NCBI GenBank assembly: GCA_965204835.1 | Contig: OZ242017.1 | Location: 2,604,001 to 2,668,000 of the forward strand | Length of the DNA stretch: 64,000 nt | Source: VXMT01 sp965204835 | Lineage (GTDB): Bacteria > Chloroflexota > Dehalococcoidia > UBA2979 | Direction of reading: 5' to 3' | Part shown: positions 46,733 through 54,658 of the stretch, piece by piece | Numbering within the stretch: position 1 is the stretch's first letter | How the letters are laid out: every line of letters begins with the position of its first letter | Position numbers and translations under genes: made by a program | The notes under the pieces: model-generated | Database searches by the model: none | The model's input: only the letters and a program-made list of their open reading frames with translations | What the model was told of the DNA's origin: nothing

Positions 46733-47073
46733 CGGACACCGACGCATCGGGGGCGTCGATCGTCCTCGACGAGACGATCCACCAGCCGACGCGGCTGCGC
46801 ATCATGACGATGCTGGTCGCGGCGCCGGAGACGGACCGGCTCGCCTACGGCTTCATCCAGCAGACGCTGGGGCTCACCGGCGGCAACCTGACGACGCACC
46901 TCCGCAAGCTGCAGGCGACCGGCTACCTCGACACCACCAAGGAGTTCATCGACGCGAAGCCGCGCACGTGGGTCCAGGCAACCCCGGCGGGACGGCGCGC
47001 CTTCGCCGAGTACCTGTCGAACCTCGAGCAAGCGCTGAACTGGCGACCGCCCGAGCCGCCCGCCGCCGGGTGA
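46729..47073 (+). CDS. winged-helix transcriptional regulator (HTH_34/MarR-like)
   Basis: 114 aa, TTG start overlapping the upstream stop. DETIHQPTRLRIMTMLVA, FIQQTLGLTGGNLTTHLRKL, a recognition helix, YLDTTKEFIDAKPRTWVQAT in the wing, and GRRAFAEYLSNLEQALN. This pattern is the HTH_34 class of small ArsR/MarR-like regulators. It probably binds the palindrome at 46069-46083. Confidence 0.88.
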   Translation: MTDTDASGASIVLDETIHQPTRLRIMTMLVAAPETDRLAYGFIQQTLGLTGGNLTTHLRKLQATGYLDTTKEFIDAKPRTWVQATPAGRRAFAEYLSNLEQALNWRPPEPPAAG

Positions 47074-47083
47074 CCGCGATCCG

Positions 47084-47746
47084 CTACGGCTGCTCGTCCA
47101 GGAGCACGCGCCCCAGCCACTCGGAGAGGTCGTTCGCGCTGGCGGCGCTGACCTCGTGGCCCATCGGGTATTCCCGGTAGTCGGGGGAGAGGCCGAGGCC
47201 CTGCAACGTGTCGCGCGCGCCGCGCCCGCCCTCGACGGTCGCGGTGGCGTCCTGCGCGCCGTGCTGGATGAGGATCGGCAGTTGCCCCACGGCGTCCGAG
47301 GGCGGCTCGTCGGCGAGGTCGGCGGGGAAGCCCGTGCTGAGCGCGGCGAGGCCGACCCAGCGCTCGGGCTCGGCGAAGCCGAGCCGGTACGCCATGCCGC
47401 CGCCCTGGCTGAAGCCGAGCAGCGCGACGCGGTCGCGGCGCACCGGGTAGGCCTCGAGCGCGTAGTCGAGGAACTCGTTGATGAGGCCGATGGCGCCCTC
47501 GATGGCGGCCGGGTCGCTCTGGCCGCCCGGGCCGGCGAAGTCGTACCAGCTGAAGCCGAAGTAGCCCGGCTGCACCTGGATCGGCGCCTGCGGGCAGAGC
47601 ATGAGCATGCGCCCTGACGCCAGGAATGGCCACAGGCCGAGCAGGTCCTGGCCGTGCGCGCCGTAGCCGTGGAGCGCCACCAGCGTCGGCAGTCCCTCGT
47701 CGGGGACGTCGCCTTCCGGGTGCGCGACGGCGTGGATGAGTGGCAT
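47084..47746 (-). CDS. alpha/beta hydrolase, carboxylesterase/phospholipase family (YpfH-like)
   Basis: 220 aa. Oxyanion loop VALHGYGAHGQDLLGL, nucleophile elbow LLGFSQGGGMAYRL, acid in QHGAQDATAT and His in PMGHEVSAAS. No signal peptide. Single gene, convergent with the regulator; cytosolic esterase or acyl-protein thioesterase-like activity is likely, substrate unknown. Confidence 0.92.
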   Translation of the reverse strand: MPLIHAVAHPEGDVPDEGLPTLVALHGYGAHGQDLLGLWPFLASGRMLMLCPQAPIQVQPGYFGFSWYDFAGPGGQSDPAAIEGAIGLINEFLDYALEAYPVRRDRVALLGFSQGGGMAYRLGFAEPERWVGLAALSTGFPADLADEPPSDAVGQLPILIQHGAQDATATVEGGRGARDTLQGLGLSPDYREYPMGHEVSAASANDLSEWLGRVLLDEQP

Positions 47747-47888
47747 GCGGCTCTCCCGTCCGGCCCGCGGCGGGCGAGCACCATGGCGAGTATACGCACC
47801 GGGGCCGCGCGCGCCGGGCTGCGCGTGAGGCGTCGAGGGCTGCTAACATCGCCGCGACAGGCGACGGACACGACGGTGGAGGATGCCG

Positions 47889-48377
47889 ATGGCGGACGAA
47901 CAACCCACGACGCTCGTGACGCAGGAGATGATCGACAACCGGGATGTCTGGAGCGAGAAGGTCTACTCGAGGCCGGTCGAGCTGAACGACATCATCAAGT
48001 GGGCGATCGCGGTCTACTGGCCGGACGAGCCGCCTCGCATCTACTGGGACGAGGAGTACGCGAAGACCACGAAGTACGGCGGCATCATCGCGCCGCAGGA
48101 CTTCAACCCGTTCGCGTGGCCCGTCCCCCGCCCGCCCGCGCGGGAGCTGCCGAAGGACGCCGGCGTGGGCGAGCGCGTCATGAACGGCGGCCAGACCGAC
48201 ACCTTCGGCGTGCCGATGCGGCCGGGCGACGTGATCAGCCAGTCCTCGGCGCTCGTCGACTGGAACGAGCGCGTGGGGCGCCTGGGGCTGACGATCTTCA
48301 GCTACACGGAGAACCGCTGGGAGAACCAGAACGGCGAACTCGTGAAGTCCCGCGTCTCCGTCGGCGTACGCTACTAG
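47889..48377 (+). CDS. FAS1-like dehydratase (MaoC N-terminal type), copy 1
   Basis: 162 aa, hot-dog fold. NDIIKWAIAVYWPDEPPRIY, KYGGIIAPQDFNPFAWPVP and NGGQTDTFGVPMRPGDVISQ are MaoC_dehydrat_N features; this half usually pairs with a C-terminal half (here 48939) to hydrate enoyl-CoA or mesaconyl-CoA-like substrates. ATG at 47889 (second Met) has GGTGGAGG 8 nt upstream. About 18 residues differ from copy 2. Confidence 0.88.
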   Translation: MADEQPTTLVTQEMIDNRDVWSEKVYSRPVELNDIIKWAIAVYWPDEPPRIYWDEEYAKTTKYGGIIAPQDFNPFAWPVPRPPARELPKDAGVGERVMNGGQTDTFGVPMRPGDVISQSSALVDWNERVGRLGLTIFSYTENRWENQNGELVKSRVSVGVRY

Positions 48378-48443
48378 GAGACGCACACCGCCGGGCGCAC
48401 CGGCGCCGGGCAGCCAGCACGCGAACACACCGGAGGGAGGCGT

Positions 48444-48929
48444 ATGGCTGAAGAACTGACCACCCTGGTCACACAGGAGATGCTCGACAGCCGCGACGTG
48501 TGGAGCGAGAAGGTCTACTCGCGCCCCATCTCGCTGAACGACATCATCAAGTGGGGTATCGCGGTCTACTGGCCGGACGAACCGCCCCGCATCTACTGGG
48601 ACGAGGAGTACGCGAAGACCACGAAGTACGGCGGCATCATCGCGCCGCAGGACTTCAACCCCTTCGCGTGGCCCGTCCCGCGCCCGCCCGCCCGTGAGCT
48701 GCCGAAGGACCCCGGCGTGGGCGAGCGCGGCATGAACGGCGGCCAGACGGACCGCTACGGCGTGCCGATGCGCCCCGGCGACGTGATCAGCACGTCCTCG
48801 GCGCTCGTCGACTGGAACGAGCGCGTCGGCAGCCTGGGGCTGACCATCTTCACCTACACCGAGGTCCGCTGGGAGAATCAGAACGGCGAGCTGGTAAAAT
48901 CCCGCACGTCGGTCGGGATCCGCTACTAG
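48444..48929 (+). CDS. FAS1-like dehydratase (MaoC N-terminal type), copy 2
   Basis: 161 aa, tandem paralogue of 47889, preceded by GGAGGGAGG. Differences concentrate at the N-terminus and around residues 85-135 (GMNGGQTDRYGVPMRPGDVI, SSALVDWNERVGSLGL). A 74-bp stretch is base-identical between the copies, so duplication or gene conversion is recent. Nine nt before the third MaoC-fold gene. Confidence 0.88.
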   Translation: MAEELTTLVTQEMLDSRDVWSEKVYSRPISLNDIIKWGIAVYWPDEPPRIYWDEEYAKTTKYGGIIAPQDFNPFAWPVPRPPARELPKDPGVGERGMNGGQTDRYGVPMRPGDVISTSSALVDWNERVGSLGLTIFTYTEVRWENQNGELVKSRTSVGIRY

Positions 48930-48938
48930 GAGGCAACC

Positions 48939-49373
48939 ATGGCTGAGAACGTGTACTTCGAGGACGTGAACGTCGGCGACGACATCCCGTCGTTCACCCG
49001 CCAGACCGACCTGATGCACTGGAACCGCTACGCGGCCGTCAACGACGAGTTCGTCTACATCCACATGGACGACGAGGCGGGCCGCGCCGCGGCCAACGAG
49101 CCGGGCGCGTTCGGCATGGGCAACCTGCGCTGGGCATACCTGCTCAACATGCTCCGCGAGTGGGTCGGCGACGAGGTCGACGTCCGCGAGCTGGGCGTCC
49201 AGTTCCGCGCGATCAACCAGAAGAACGACGTGCTCACGTGCGTCGGGACGATCACCGAGAAGACCGAGGAGAACGGGGACCACCTCGTCCGCCTCGACAC
49301 GAACGTGATCAACCAGGATGGCGTCGCCACCTGCCCCGGCCACGCCGTCGTCGCACTGCCCTCGCGCGGGTAG
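48939..49373 (+). CDS. MaoC-like dehydratase (C-terminal type)
   Basis: 144 aa, hot-dog fold. VYFEDVNVGDDIPSFTRQTD, HWNRYAAVNDEFVYIHMDDE and AFGMGNLRWAYLLNMLREW are features of the catalytic MaoC half; the D-x(4)-H hydratase motif appears as NDEFVYIH. It should form a heterodimer with one or both upstream halves. A GC hairpin terminator follows. Confidence 0.88.
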   Translation: MAENVYFEDVNVGDDIPSFTRQTDLMHWNRYAAVNDEFVYIHMDDEAGRAAANEPGAFGMGNLRWAYLLNMLREWVGDEVDVRELGVQFRAINQKNDVLTCVGTITEKTEENGDHLVRLDTNVINQDGVATCPGHAVVALPSRG

Positions 49374-49394
49374 GCCGACACTCCAAGTCGTGAG

Positions 49395-49424
49395 ACCCCT
49401 CGGGAGCGTGGGCTCTCGAGGGGT
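49395..49424 (+). terminator. GC-rich hairpin after the MaoC operon
   Basis: 12-bp stem (ACCCCTCGGGAG with CTCTCGAGGGGT, one G-T pair) and a 6-nt loop, 22 nt after the stop. No T run follows, as is common in high-GC genomes. Confidence 0.65.
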
Positions 49425-49457
49425 TGATCGCGCCCCCGGCCCGGCGGCGGGTCCCCC

Positions 49458-50285
49458 ATGACGCGTCGCGTGCTCATGTGCGAGCCGGTCCACTACCGGA
49501 TCGACTACGAGATCAACCCCTGGATGCGCCGCTCCAACCGCGTCGACGGCGCACGCGCACTCGAGCAGTGGCGGCGCCTGCGTGAACGCATCGAGGGCCT
49601 CGGCGTCGACGTCGCACTCATCGAGCAGGCGCACGAGACGCCGGACATGACGTTCACCGCCAACGCGGGCGTCGTGGTCGGCGACCGGTTCATCCCCTCG
49701 AACTTCCGCTACGCGGAACGCCAGCCCGAGGAAGACCACTTCATCCGCTGGTTCCGCGACCAGCACTACAGCGTCGAGACCATCCACCTCCCGCACTACT
49801 GGGAGGGCGAGGGCGACGTGCTGCCCGCCGGTGACCGCGTCTTCGCCGGCTACCGCTACCGCACCGAGTTCCGCGCGCTCGACCACCTCGAGGAGGCGCT
49901 GAGCCCCGACCTGGTGCGGCTGGAGCTGGCCGACGAGCGCTTCTACCACCTCGACACCTGCTTCGCGCCGCTGGGCGAGGGGTGCGCGATGCACGTGCCC
50001 GAGGCCTTCACCGCCGAGGGCCGCGAGGAGCTCGCGCGGCACTTCGACGACCTCATCGCCGTCGAGCCCGCCGAGTCGCTGCGCTTCGCCTGCAACGCGC
50101 TCGTGGTCGAGCGGCAGGTGGTGATGAACACGGGCTGCCCGGCGACCGTGCGCGCGCTCCGCGAGCGCGGCTACGAGGCCGTCGAGACCACCACCGACGA
50201 GTTCATCAAGGCGGGCGGCAGCGTGAAGTGCCTCACCCTCATGCTCGACGCATTCGAGCCGGCAGCCGAGACGCGAGCCGGGTAA
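49458..50285 (+). CDS. dimethylarginine dimethylaminohydrolase/arginine deiminase-like hydrolase
   Basis: 275-aa pentein fold. Motifs: MTFTANAGVVVGDRFIPSNF, EGEGDVLPAGDRVFAGYRYR, YHLDTCFAPLGEG with the catalytic His, and C258 in GGSVKCLTLML. It hydrolyses guanidino groups of arginine derivatives to citrulline or of related compounds. It stands alone, so the physiological substrate is not indicated. Confidence 0.93.
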   Translation: MTRRVLMCEPVHYRIDYEINPWMRRSNRVDGARALEQWRRLRERIEGLGVDVALIEQAHETPDMTFTANAGVVVGDRFIPSNFRYAERQPEEDHFIRWFRDQHYSVETIHLPHYWEGEGDVLPAGDRVFAGYRYRTEFRALDHLEEALSPDLVRLELADERFYHLDTCFAPLGEGCAMHVPEAFTAEGREELARHFDDLIAVEPAESLRFACNALVVERQVVMNTGCPATVRALRERGYEAVETTTDEFIKAGGSVKCLTLMLDAFEPAAETRAG

Positions 50286-50340
50286 CACGCCCGGCGGCTC
50301 GCCGAGCGGCGTGAGGGGCTCCCGGGCGGGCACGCGAAGC

Positions 50341-50409
50341 TACACTGCGGCCATGCCAATCATCCCGAACCCGCCGGGCACGGCCCCGTGGCGGCCGCGT
50401 TCAGCATGA
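50341..50409 (+). other. TACACT -10 and leaderless 18-codon ORF coupled to the downstream gene
   Basis: TACACT (50341-50346) is followed after 6 nt by an ATG (50353) opening an 18-codon ORF, MPIIPNPPGTAPWRPRSA, whose TGA overlaps the ATG of the next gene (ATGA, 50406-50409). No Shine-Dalgarno precedes either start. Six of 18 residues are proline. A translated leader is possible. Confidence 0.4.
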
Positions 50410-51581
50410 CCGCCGAGACCACCGCAGCGACCGAGGCCTGGTTCCGCAGGCGCGGCACCCCGCACTTCATCGACGGGTACAACGCCCGTCGCGACATCCT
50501 GACGAGGGCGATGCCCTTCCTCACGATCTTCGTGATGATCGAAGTCAGCGTGGTCAACGTGGAGTGGGCCTGGTGGGTCAACGTGCTCGTCGTGGCCGGC
50601 TCATGCGCGGCGTTTGGAGCGGGGTGGGCCGGGCTCAACCACCTGCGCGGGCGCCGGCTGCGCGCGCTGCCGGAGCGGGTGGGCGCCGTGGAGCTGGGCG
50701 TGTTCCTGCTGGCGCCCCCGACGCTCAATGCCGTCGTGTTGAGGGACTGGACGCTCGTACCCGTTCTGGCGGTGTTCAACCTCCTCATCCTGTCGGTCGT
50801 CTACGTGACCGTGAGCTTCGGCCTGCTGCCGATCCTGCGCTGGGCGGCGTCGCTCCTCATCCGCGACGTCGGCGGGGTCGTGGGACTCTTCGCGCGGGCG
50901 CTCCCGCTCCTGCTCGTCTTCATGACGTTCCTGTTCATCAACTCCGAGGTGTGGAACATGGCGGGCAACCTGGAAGGCGACCTCTTCGGGTTGCTGATCG
51001 GGCTCTTCGTGCTCATGACGGCCGTCTTCGCGCTGTTCCGCCTCCCTGCCGAGATCGCGGAGATCGAGCGCTTCTCGGGGCCCGGCCGGATAGCCGACCT
51101 GGTCCGAGGAACGCCCGTCGAAGGCATCGCGCTCGCCGAGGGCACGCTCCACCTCGACGCGCCGCTGACCCGGAGCCAGTGGACGAACGCCGGGGTCGTC
51201 GTGCTGTTCAGCCTGACGGTGCAGGTGCTCTTCGTGAGCCTGCTCGTGTGGGGGTTCTTCCTGATCCTCGGGATTCTGGCCATCGACGCGGGGCTCGTCG
51301 CTTCCTGGACTGAGAGCGAGCCGCGCGTCCTCGTGGAAGTCAGCGGGCTACCGGGAGCGGTGGTGACGGCGGAACTGCTCCAGGTGGCGACGTTCCTGGC
51401 CGCCTTCTCGGGCTTCTACTTCACGATCAGCGTGGTCACGTCGCGCGAGTACCGCGACGAGTTCTTCGAGGAGATCGTGGGCGAGCTCCGGCAGGCGCTC
51501 GCGGTACGCGCCGTCTACCTCGGCGTCATTGCGCAGCAACGCTCGGAGAGCGTGACGGCCGACGCCGCGGACGAGGTGTAG
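50406..51581 (+). CDS. multi-pass membrane protein of unknown function
   Basis: 391 aa. The N-terminal motif RRRGTPHFIDGYNARRDILT precedes about eight hydrophobic segments; I remember this GTPHFIxxYxAxxDxxTR motif from conserved hypothetical membrane proteins of actinobacteria and Chloroflexota. The C-terminus has REYRDEFFEEIVGELRQALA in the cytosol. ATG 50406 is the start coupled to the 18-codon ORF; a GTG at 50388 is possible. Confidence 0.75.
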   Translation: MTAETTAATEAWFRRRGTPHFIDGYNARRDILTRAMPFLTIFVMIEVSVVNVEWAWWVNVLVVAGSCAAFGAGWAGLNHLRGRRLRALPERVGAVELGVFLLAPPTLNAVVLRDWTLVPVLAVFNLLILSVVYVTVSFGLLPILRWAASLLIRDVGGVVGLFARALPLLLVFMTFLFINSEVWNMAGNLEGDLFGLLIGLFVLMTAVFALFRLPAEIAEIERFSGPGRIADLVRGTPVEGIALAEGTLHLDAPLTRSQWTNAGVVVLFSLTVQVLFVSLLVWGFFLILGILAIDAGLVASWTESEPRVLVEVSGLPGAVVTAELLQVATFLAAFSGFYFTISVVTSREYRDEFFEEIVGELRQALAVRAVYLGVIAQQRSESVTADAADEV

Positions 51582-51622
51582 CGCGGGCTCGCGGCTCCAG
51601 CGCCACGGACAAGGGCGCGGGA

Positions 51623-51964
51623 CTACTGGATGTGCACGACTTCCTGGGCGCGCTGCCATAGCCCCTCGAGGTCGTAGCGGGCGCGCTCCTCCATGGTGAG
51701 CAGGTGCACGATGACGTCGCCGAGGTCGGCGAGCATCCAGCCGTCCTCGTGGCGACCTTCCCAGCGCGGGTGCGTCTCGTGCCCGTCGGCGGCGGAGTCG
51801 ACAGCCTCGACGAGCGCGCGCATCTGGCGGTCGCTGCCGGAGGTGGCGATCACGAAGTAGTCGGCGAAGCCGGCGTATTCCTGGACATCAAGGAGCACCA
51901 CGTCGGCCGCCTGGCGATCCGCCAGCGCGTCGACCACATCGTTCGCAAGCTCGATGCCCTGCAG
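51623..51964 (-). CDS. rsfS: ribosome silencing factor RsfS, apparent CTG start
   Basis: 113 aa. Binds ribosomal protein uL14 and prevents 30S-50S joining under starvation. ELANDVVDALADRQAADVVL, LDVQEYAGFADYFVIATSGS, DRQMRALVEAVDS, WMLADLGDVIVHLLTMEERA and YDLEGLW match the family from first to last. No ATG, GTG or TTG lies near the expected N-terminus; a CTG at 51964 is 5 nt after GAGGAGG (51976-51970) and gives the normal length. An in-frame ATG at 52135 would add 57 residues of unnatural sequence. Confidence 0.93.
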   Translation of the reverse strand: MQGIELANDVVDALADRQAADVVLLDVQEYAGFADYFVIATSGSDRQMRALVEAVDSAADGHETHPRWEGRHEDGWMLADLGDVIVHLLTMEERARYDLEGLWQRAQEVVHIQ

Positions 51965-52081
51965 CCGGTCCTCCTCGGTGGTGCTGCGAGTATAGCCGTC
52001 GCCGTCGGCGCATGTCGTAGACTCCGCGCCGAGAGCGGCGCGGGCACGACGCCCGCGCGGCGGCAGGGAAGGACAGGCGCG

Positions 52082-52474
52082 ATGCCACTCACGAGCGAGG
52101 CGGCGCAACGCATGATCGCGGCGAGCCACGAGCACGCGCGCGAGCTGGGCGTGGCCGTGTGCACGGCCATCATCGACCCGGAGGGACGGCTCTTCGCGTT
52201 CGGCCGCATGGAAGGCGCGCGCTGGCTCTCCATCGAGGTCTCACAGGCGAAGGCGCTCACCGGCGCGATGCTCGGCCGCGACGGCCCCGAGCTGGCCGAC
52301 ATGGACCCGTCCATCATCGCCGCGCTCGGCAGCATGCACGGCCGCGCGATGCTCGCGATGGGCAGCGTCACGACGCTGCACGAGGACGGCGAGCTCATCG
52401 CCGGCATCGGCTGCAGCGGCGCGACGGACGAGCAGGACGGCGAGTGCGCCCACGCCGCCCGCGACGCCTACTAG
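52082..52474 (+). CDS. GlcG/HbpS-family haem-degrading or -binding protein
   Basis: 130 aa. LTSEAAQRMIAASHEHAREL, VAVCTAIIDPEGRLFAFGRM, SIEVSQAKALTGAM and IAGIGCSGATDEQDGECAHAA are the HbpS/GlcG (DUF336) features. Related proteins bind haem or act as subunits in small-molecule catabolism. ATG preceded by GGAAGGA. It is divergent from rsfS. Confidence 0.9.
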   Translation: MPLTSEAAQRMIAASHEHARELGVAVCTAIIDPEGRLFAFGRMEGARWLSIEVSQAKALTGAMLGRDGPELADMDPSIIAALGSMHGRAMLAMGSVTTLHEDGELIAGIGCSGATDEQDGECAHAARDAY

Positions 52475-52548
52475 CCACAGCCGTGCCTCAGTTGGGGCGC
52501 GCGGCTCGCCCGTCTGGTCGGGCAGACGCCTGACGCGCGCTGGGCCCG

Positions 52549-52920
52549 CTACTCGTCCGGCTCGATGACGACGCGGCCACCCTCGCGGGCGTGCATGTGC
52601 AGCACGTGGCCATCGAGTAGGGACATACCCACGAGGGGCGTCGTGTCGGCCACAAGCACGTCGACGTCTCGTGGGACGCCGTCCCACAGCACGGTCGCGC
52701 CGTGCATGTCGAGTGTCTCCTCGCTGCCGTTTGCGAGCACGACCTGACTCACGCCGACCAACGGCAGGTCCAGCTCCGCGACGAGTGACGGTGGGAGGGT
52801 CAGGAAGCGATTGAAGCCTGTATCGACGACGCCACTCACTTCGAGTGCGTCCCCGGCTTGGCTTCGAACGGTCAGCGGAACGACAGGCTCGTAGGCGGCG
52901 TTGACGCGGCCCTCGATCAC
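52549..52920 (-). CDS. retropepsin-like aspartyl protease, clan AA
   Basis: 123 aa from GTG. VSGVVDTGFNRFLTLPPSLV carries the catalytic D-T-G, followed by VVLANGSEETLDMHGATVLW and LVGMSLLDGHVLHMH, the hydrophobic G-x-[ST]-L-L element. Single-domain retropepsins of this kind dimerise. GTGA overlap with the preceding 95-aa gene couples the two. Function unknown; the substrate may be the partner protein. Confidence 0.85.
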   Translation of the reverse strand: MIEGRVNAAYEPVVPLTVRSQAGDALEVSGVVDTGFNRFLTLPPSLVAELDLPLVGVSQVVLANGSEETLDMHGATVLWDGVPRDVDVLVADTTPLVGMSLLDGHVLHMHAREGGRVVIEPDE

Positions 52921-53204
52921 CCTGCGCTCCGCATGGACCCGCCGCCAATGCTGGCGATCGCCCGGTATCCGACACGGAGCAGCCAGACGTCTACCGCCCC
53001 CGGCTGTTCCGCCCTCAGCTCGTCTGCGGCTTCGAGGACGCTCTCGGCAATCGCCCAGCACCCGCTGTCGACGTCGATAGCGATGTACTTCCCGTGGTCC
53101 GAGGCCCCCAACCGCGGTCGGATGTCCCGCTCGTAGAGGTCCCCTCCGAGGCGGGCGGTTTCATCGGCAGGTCGCCGGTCCGGCATACCCGCGATCCCTT
53201 CCAT
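52917..53204 (-). CDS. small protein paired with retropepsin, 95 aa
   Basis: GGDLYERDIRPRLGASDHGK, YIAIDVDSGCWAIAESVLEA and VWLLRVGYRAIASIGGG. I recall proteins with this LYExxIRxxVExxxxGKxxxIDxxTGxxEI pattern next to small aspartyl proteases in cyanobacteria and others, where the pair looks like a two-gene cassette. ATG at 53204 or 53186. No DNA-binding motif is visible. Confidence 0.75.
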   Translation of the reverse strand: MEGIAGMPDRRPADETARLGGDLYERDIRPRLGASDHGKYIAIDVDSGCWAIAESVLEAADELRAEQPGAVDVWLLRVGYRAIASIGGGSMRSAG

Positions 53205-53258
53205 GCAGCATCATCGTAACGCCGCGCGTGGCCGGAAGTCGCACGCTCCCGTTGCGGT

Positions 53259-54536
53259 TCAGTCGCGCGCGTCGACCACGCTGCGGGCGACGAGGTCCTC
53301 GATCTCCGCCGCCGAGTAGCCGCCCTCGCCCAGCACCGCGCGCGTGTCGCGCGCGAGCGGCGGCGCGGCCATCCGCGCCGCGGTCGGCGTCTTCGACATC
53401 TCCAGCACCGGCCCGACGAACGACTGCGGGCCCGTCTTGTCGTGCTCGAGGTCGGCGAAGATGCCCTCGGCCCGCACCTGCGGGTCCATGCGGATCTCCT
53501 CCGGGAAGTTCACCGGCGACGCCGGCAGCCCGGCCTCGTCGAAGATCCCGATCCACTCCGCCACGGTGTGCTCGCGCATCTTCTCGCGCATCACGCCCGC
53601 CCAGTACTCCATCTTGCGCTGGTTCTCGGGGTCGAGGACGTCGTAGTCGGGGTCGTCGCTGTCCTCCTCCTGCAGCCCGAGCACCTCGCGGAACCCGTCG
53701 CGGTTGATGCGCGTGAGCGCGCCGAGGACCACCCCGCCGTCCTTCGCCGCGTAGCCGCCGTAGAAGAGGCCGCCGGTCAGGATGCGCTCCTGGCGCACCT
53801 TGATGAGCTCGGGGTAGCTCCCGCCCGCCTCGCGCGTCGCCTGCATCTCCGCGCGCGTCACGTCGTCGAAGTGCACGTCGGTGATCGGGTCGTAGTTGAC
53901 GTTGTGGCTCTGCAGCCAGACGCCCGTGCGGAGCAGCGAGGTGTTGATCTTCTGGCCCTCGCCCGTGCGCTCGCGGTGGAAGAGCGCCGAGGAGACGCCC
54001 ATCGCCGTGGCCATCGCGGTGCCGTAGTCGGCCGGCGCGCCGAAGGTGGCGGCGACGGGCGCGCCGTCCTCGGCGATCTTGCCGTCGCCGGCCATGATCC
54101 CCGAGTACGCCTGCGCGACCACGTCCGAGCAGCCCTGGCTCGCCAGCTCGCCGCGCGTCCCGAAGCCGGTGCTCTCGACGTAGATGAGGTCCTCGCGGAT
54201 CTGCCGCAGCGTCTCGTAGTCGATGCCGACACGCTCGGCGACGCCGTAGCGGTAGTTCACCACCACCACGTCGACGGTGGGCACGAGCCGGTGGATGACC
54301 TCGCGCCCCTCGGGCTGCTGCAGGTCGACCACGATGCCGCGCTTGCCGCGGTTGAAGGTCTGGAAGGCCTTGCTCTCGTCGGGGACGATGGCGCGCGCCT
54401 GCCTGAGCGACTCACCGCCCGGCGGCTCGACCTTGATCACGTCGGCGCCGAGGTCAGAGAGCAGGACCCCGGACATGGGTCCAGCGACCACCAGCGAGAA
54501 CTCCAGTACGCGAATGCCGTGCAGTGGGCCGGGCAT
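53259..54536 (-). CDS. CaiB/BaiF-type CoA transferase (family III)
   Basis: 425 aa. HGIRVLEFSLVVAGPMSGVL, LGADVIKVEPPGGESLRQA, FNRGKRGIVVDLQQPEGRE and SDVVAQAYSGIMAGDG define the family III fold; the catalytic Asp is in the last-named helix region. It exchanges CoA between organic acids and could activate substrates for the acyl-CoA oxidation genes nearby. A second domain-like region (INRDGFREVLGL) and the C-terminal TRAVLGEGGYSAAEIEDLVA are typical. Confidence 0.93.
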   Translation of the reverse strand: MPGPLHGIRVLEFSLVVAGPMSGVLLSDLGADVIKVEPPGGESLRQARAIVPDESKAFQTFNRGKRGIVVDLQQPEGREVIHRLVPTVDVVVVNYRYGVAERVGIDYETLRQIREDLIYVESTGFGTRGELASQGCSDVVAQAYSGIMAGDGKIAEDGAPVAATFGAPADYGTAMATAMGVSSALFHRERTGEGQKINTSLLRTGVWLQSHNVNYDPITDVHFDDVTRAEMQATREAGGSYPELIKVRQERILTGGLFYGGYAAKDGGVVLGALTRINRDGFREVLGLQEEDSDDPDYDVLDPENQRKMEYWAGVMREKMREHTVAEWIGIFDEAGLPASPVNFPEEIRMDPQVRAEGIFADLEHDKTGPQSFVGPVLEMSKTPTAARMAAPPLARDTRAVLGEGGYSAAEIEDLVARSVVDARD

Positions 54537-54658
54537 GGTCCCCTCCCTCGGTCCATCGGTGGCGGGCAGCCGCCACCCTCCGTGCGGCGGATGCTATACG
54601 AGCGGGGTCAGGGGAGTGCGGCGCGTGCCGTGACGGGCCGTCGTCGATGGTGCCGACG

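Noticed and set aside
46923..50333. 1136-codon minus-strand frame opposite the dehydratases and DDAH-like gene
   Set aside because: Antisense composition; the sense genes have intact motifs and ribosome sites.
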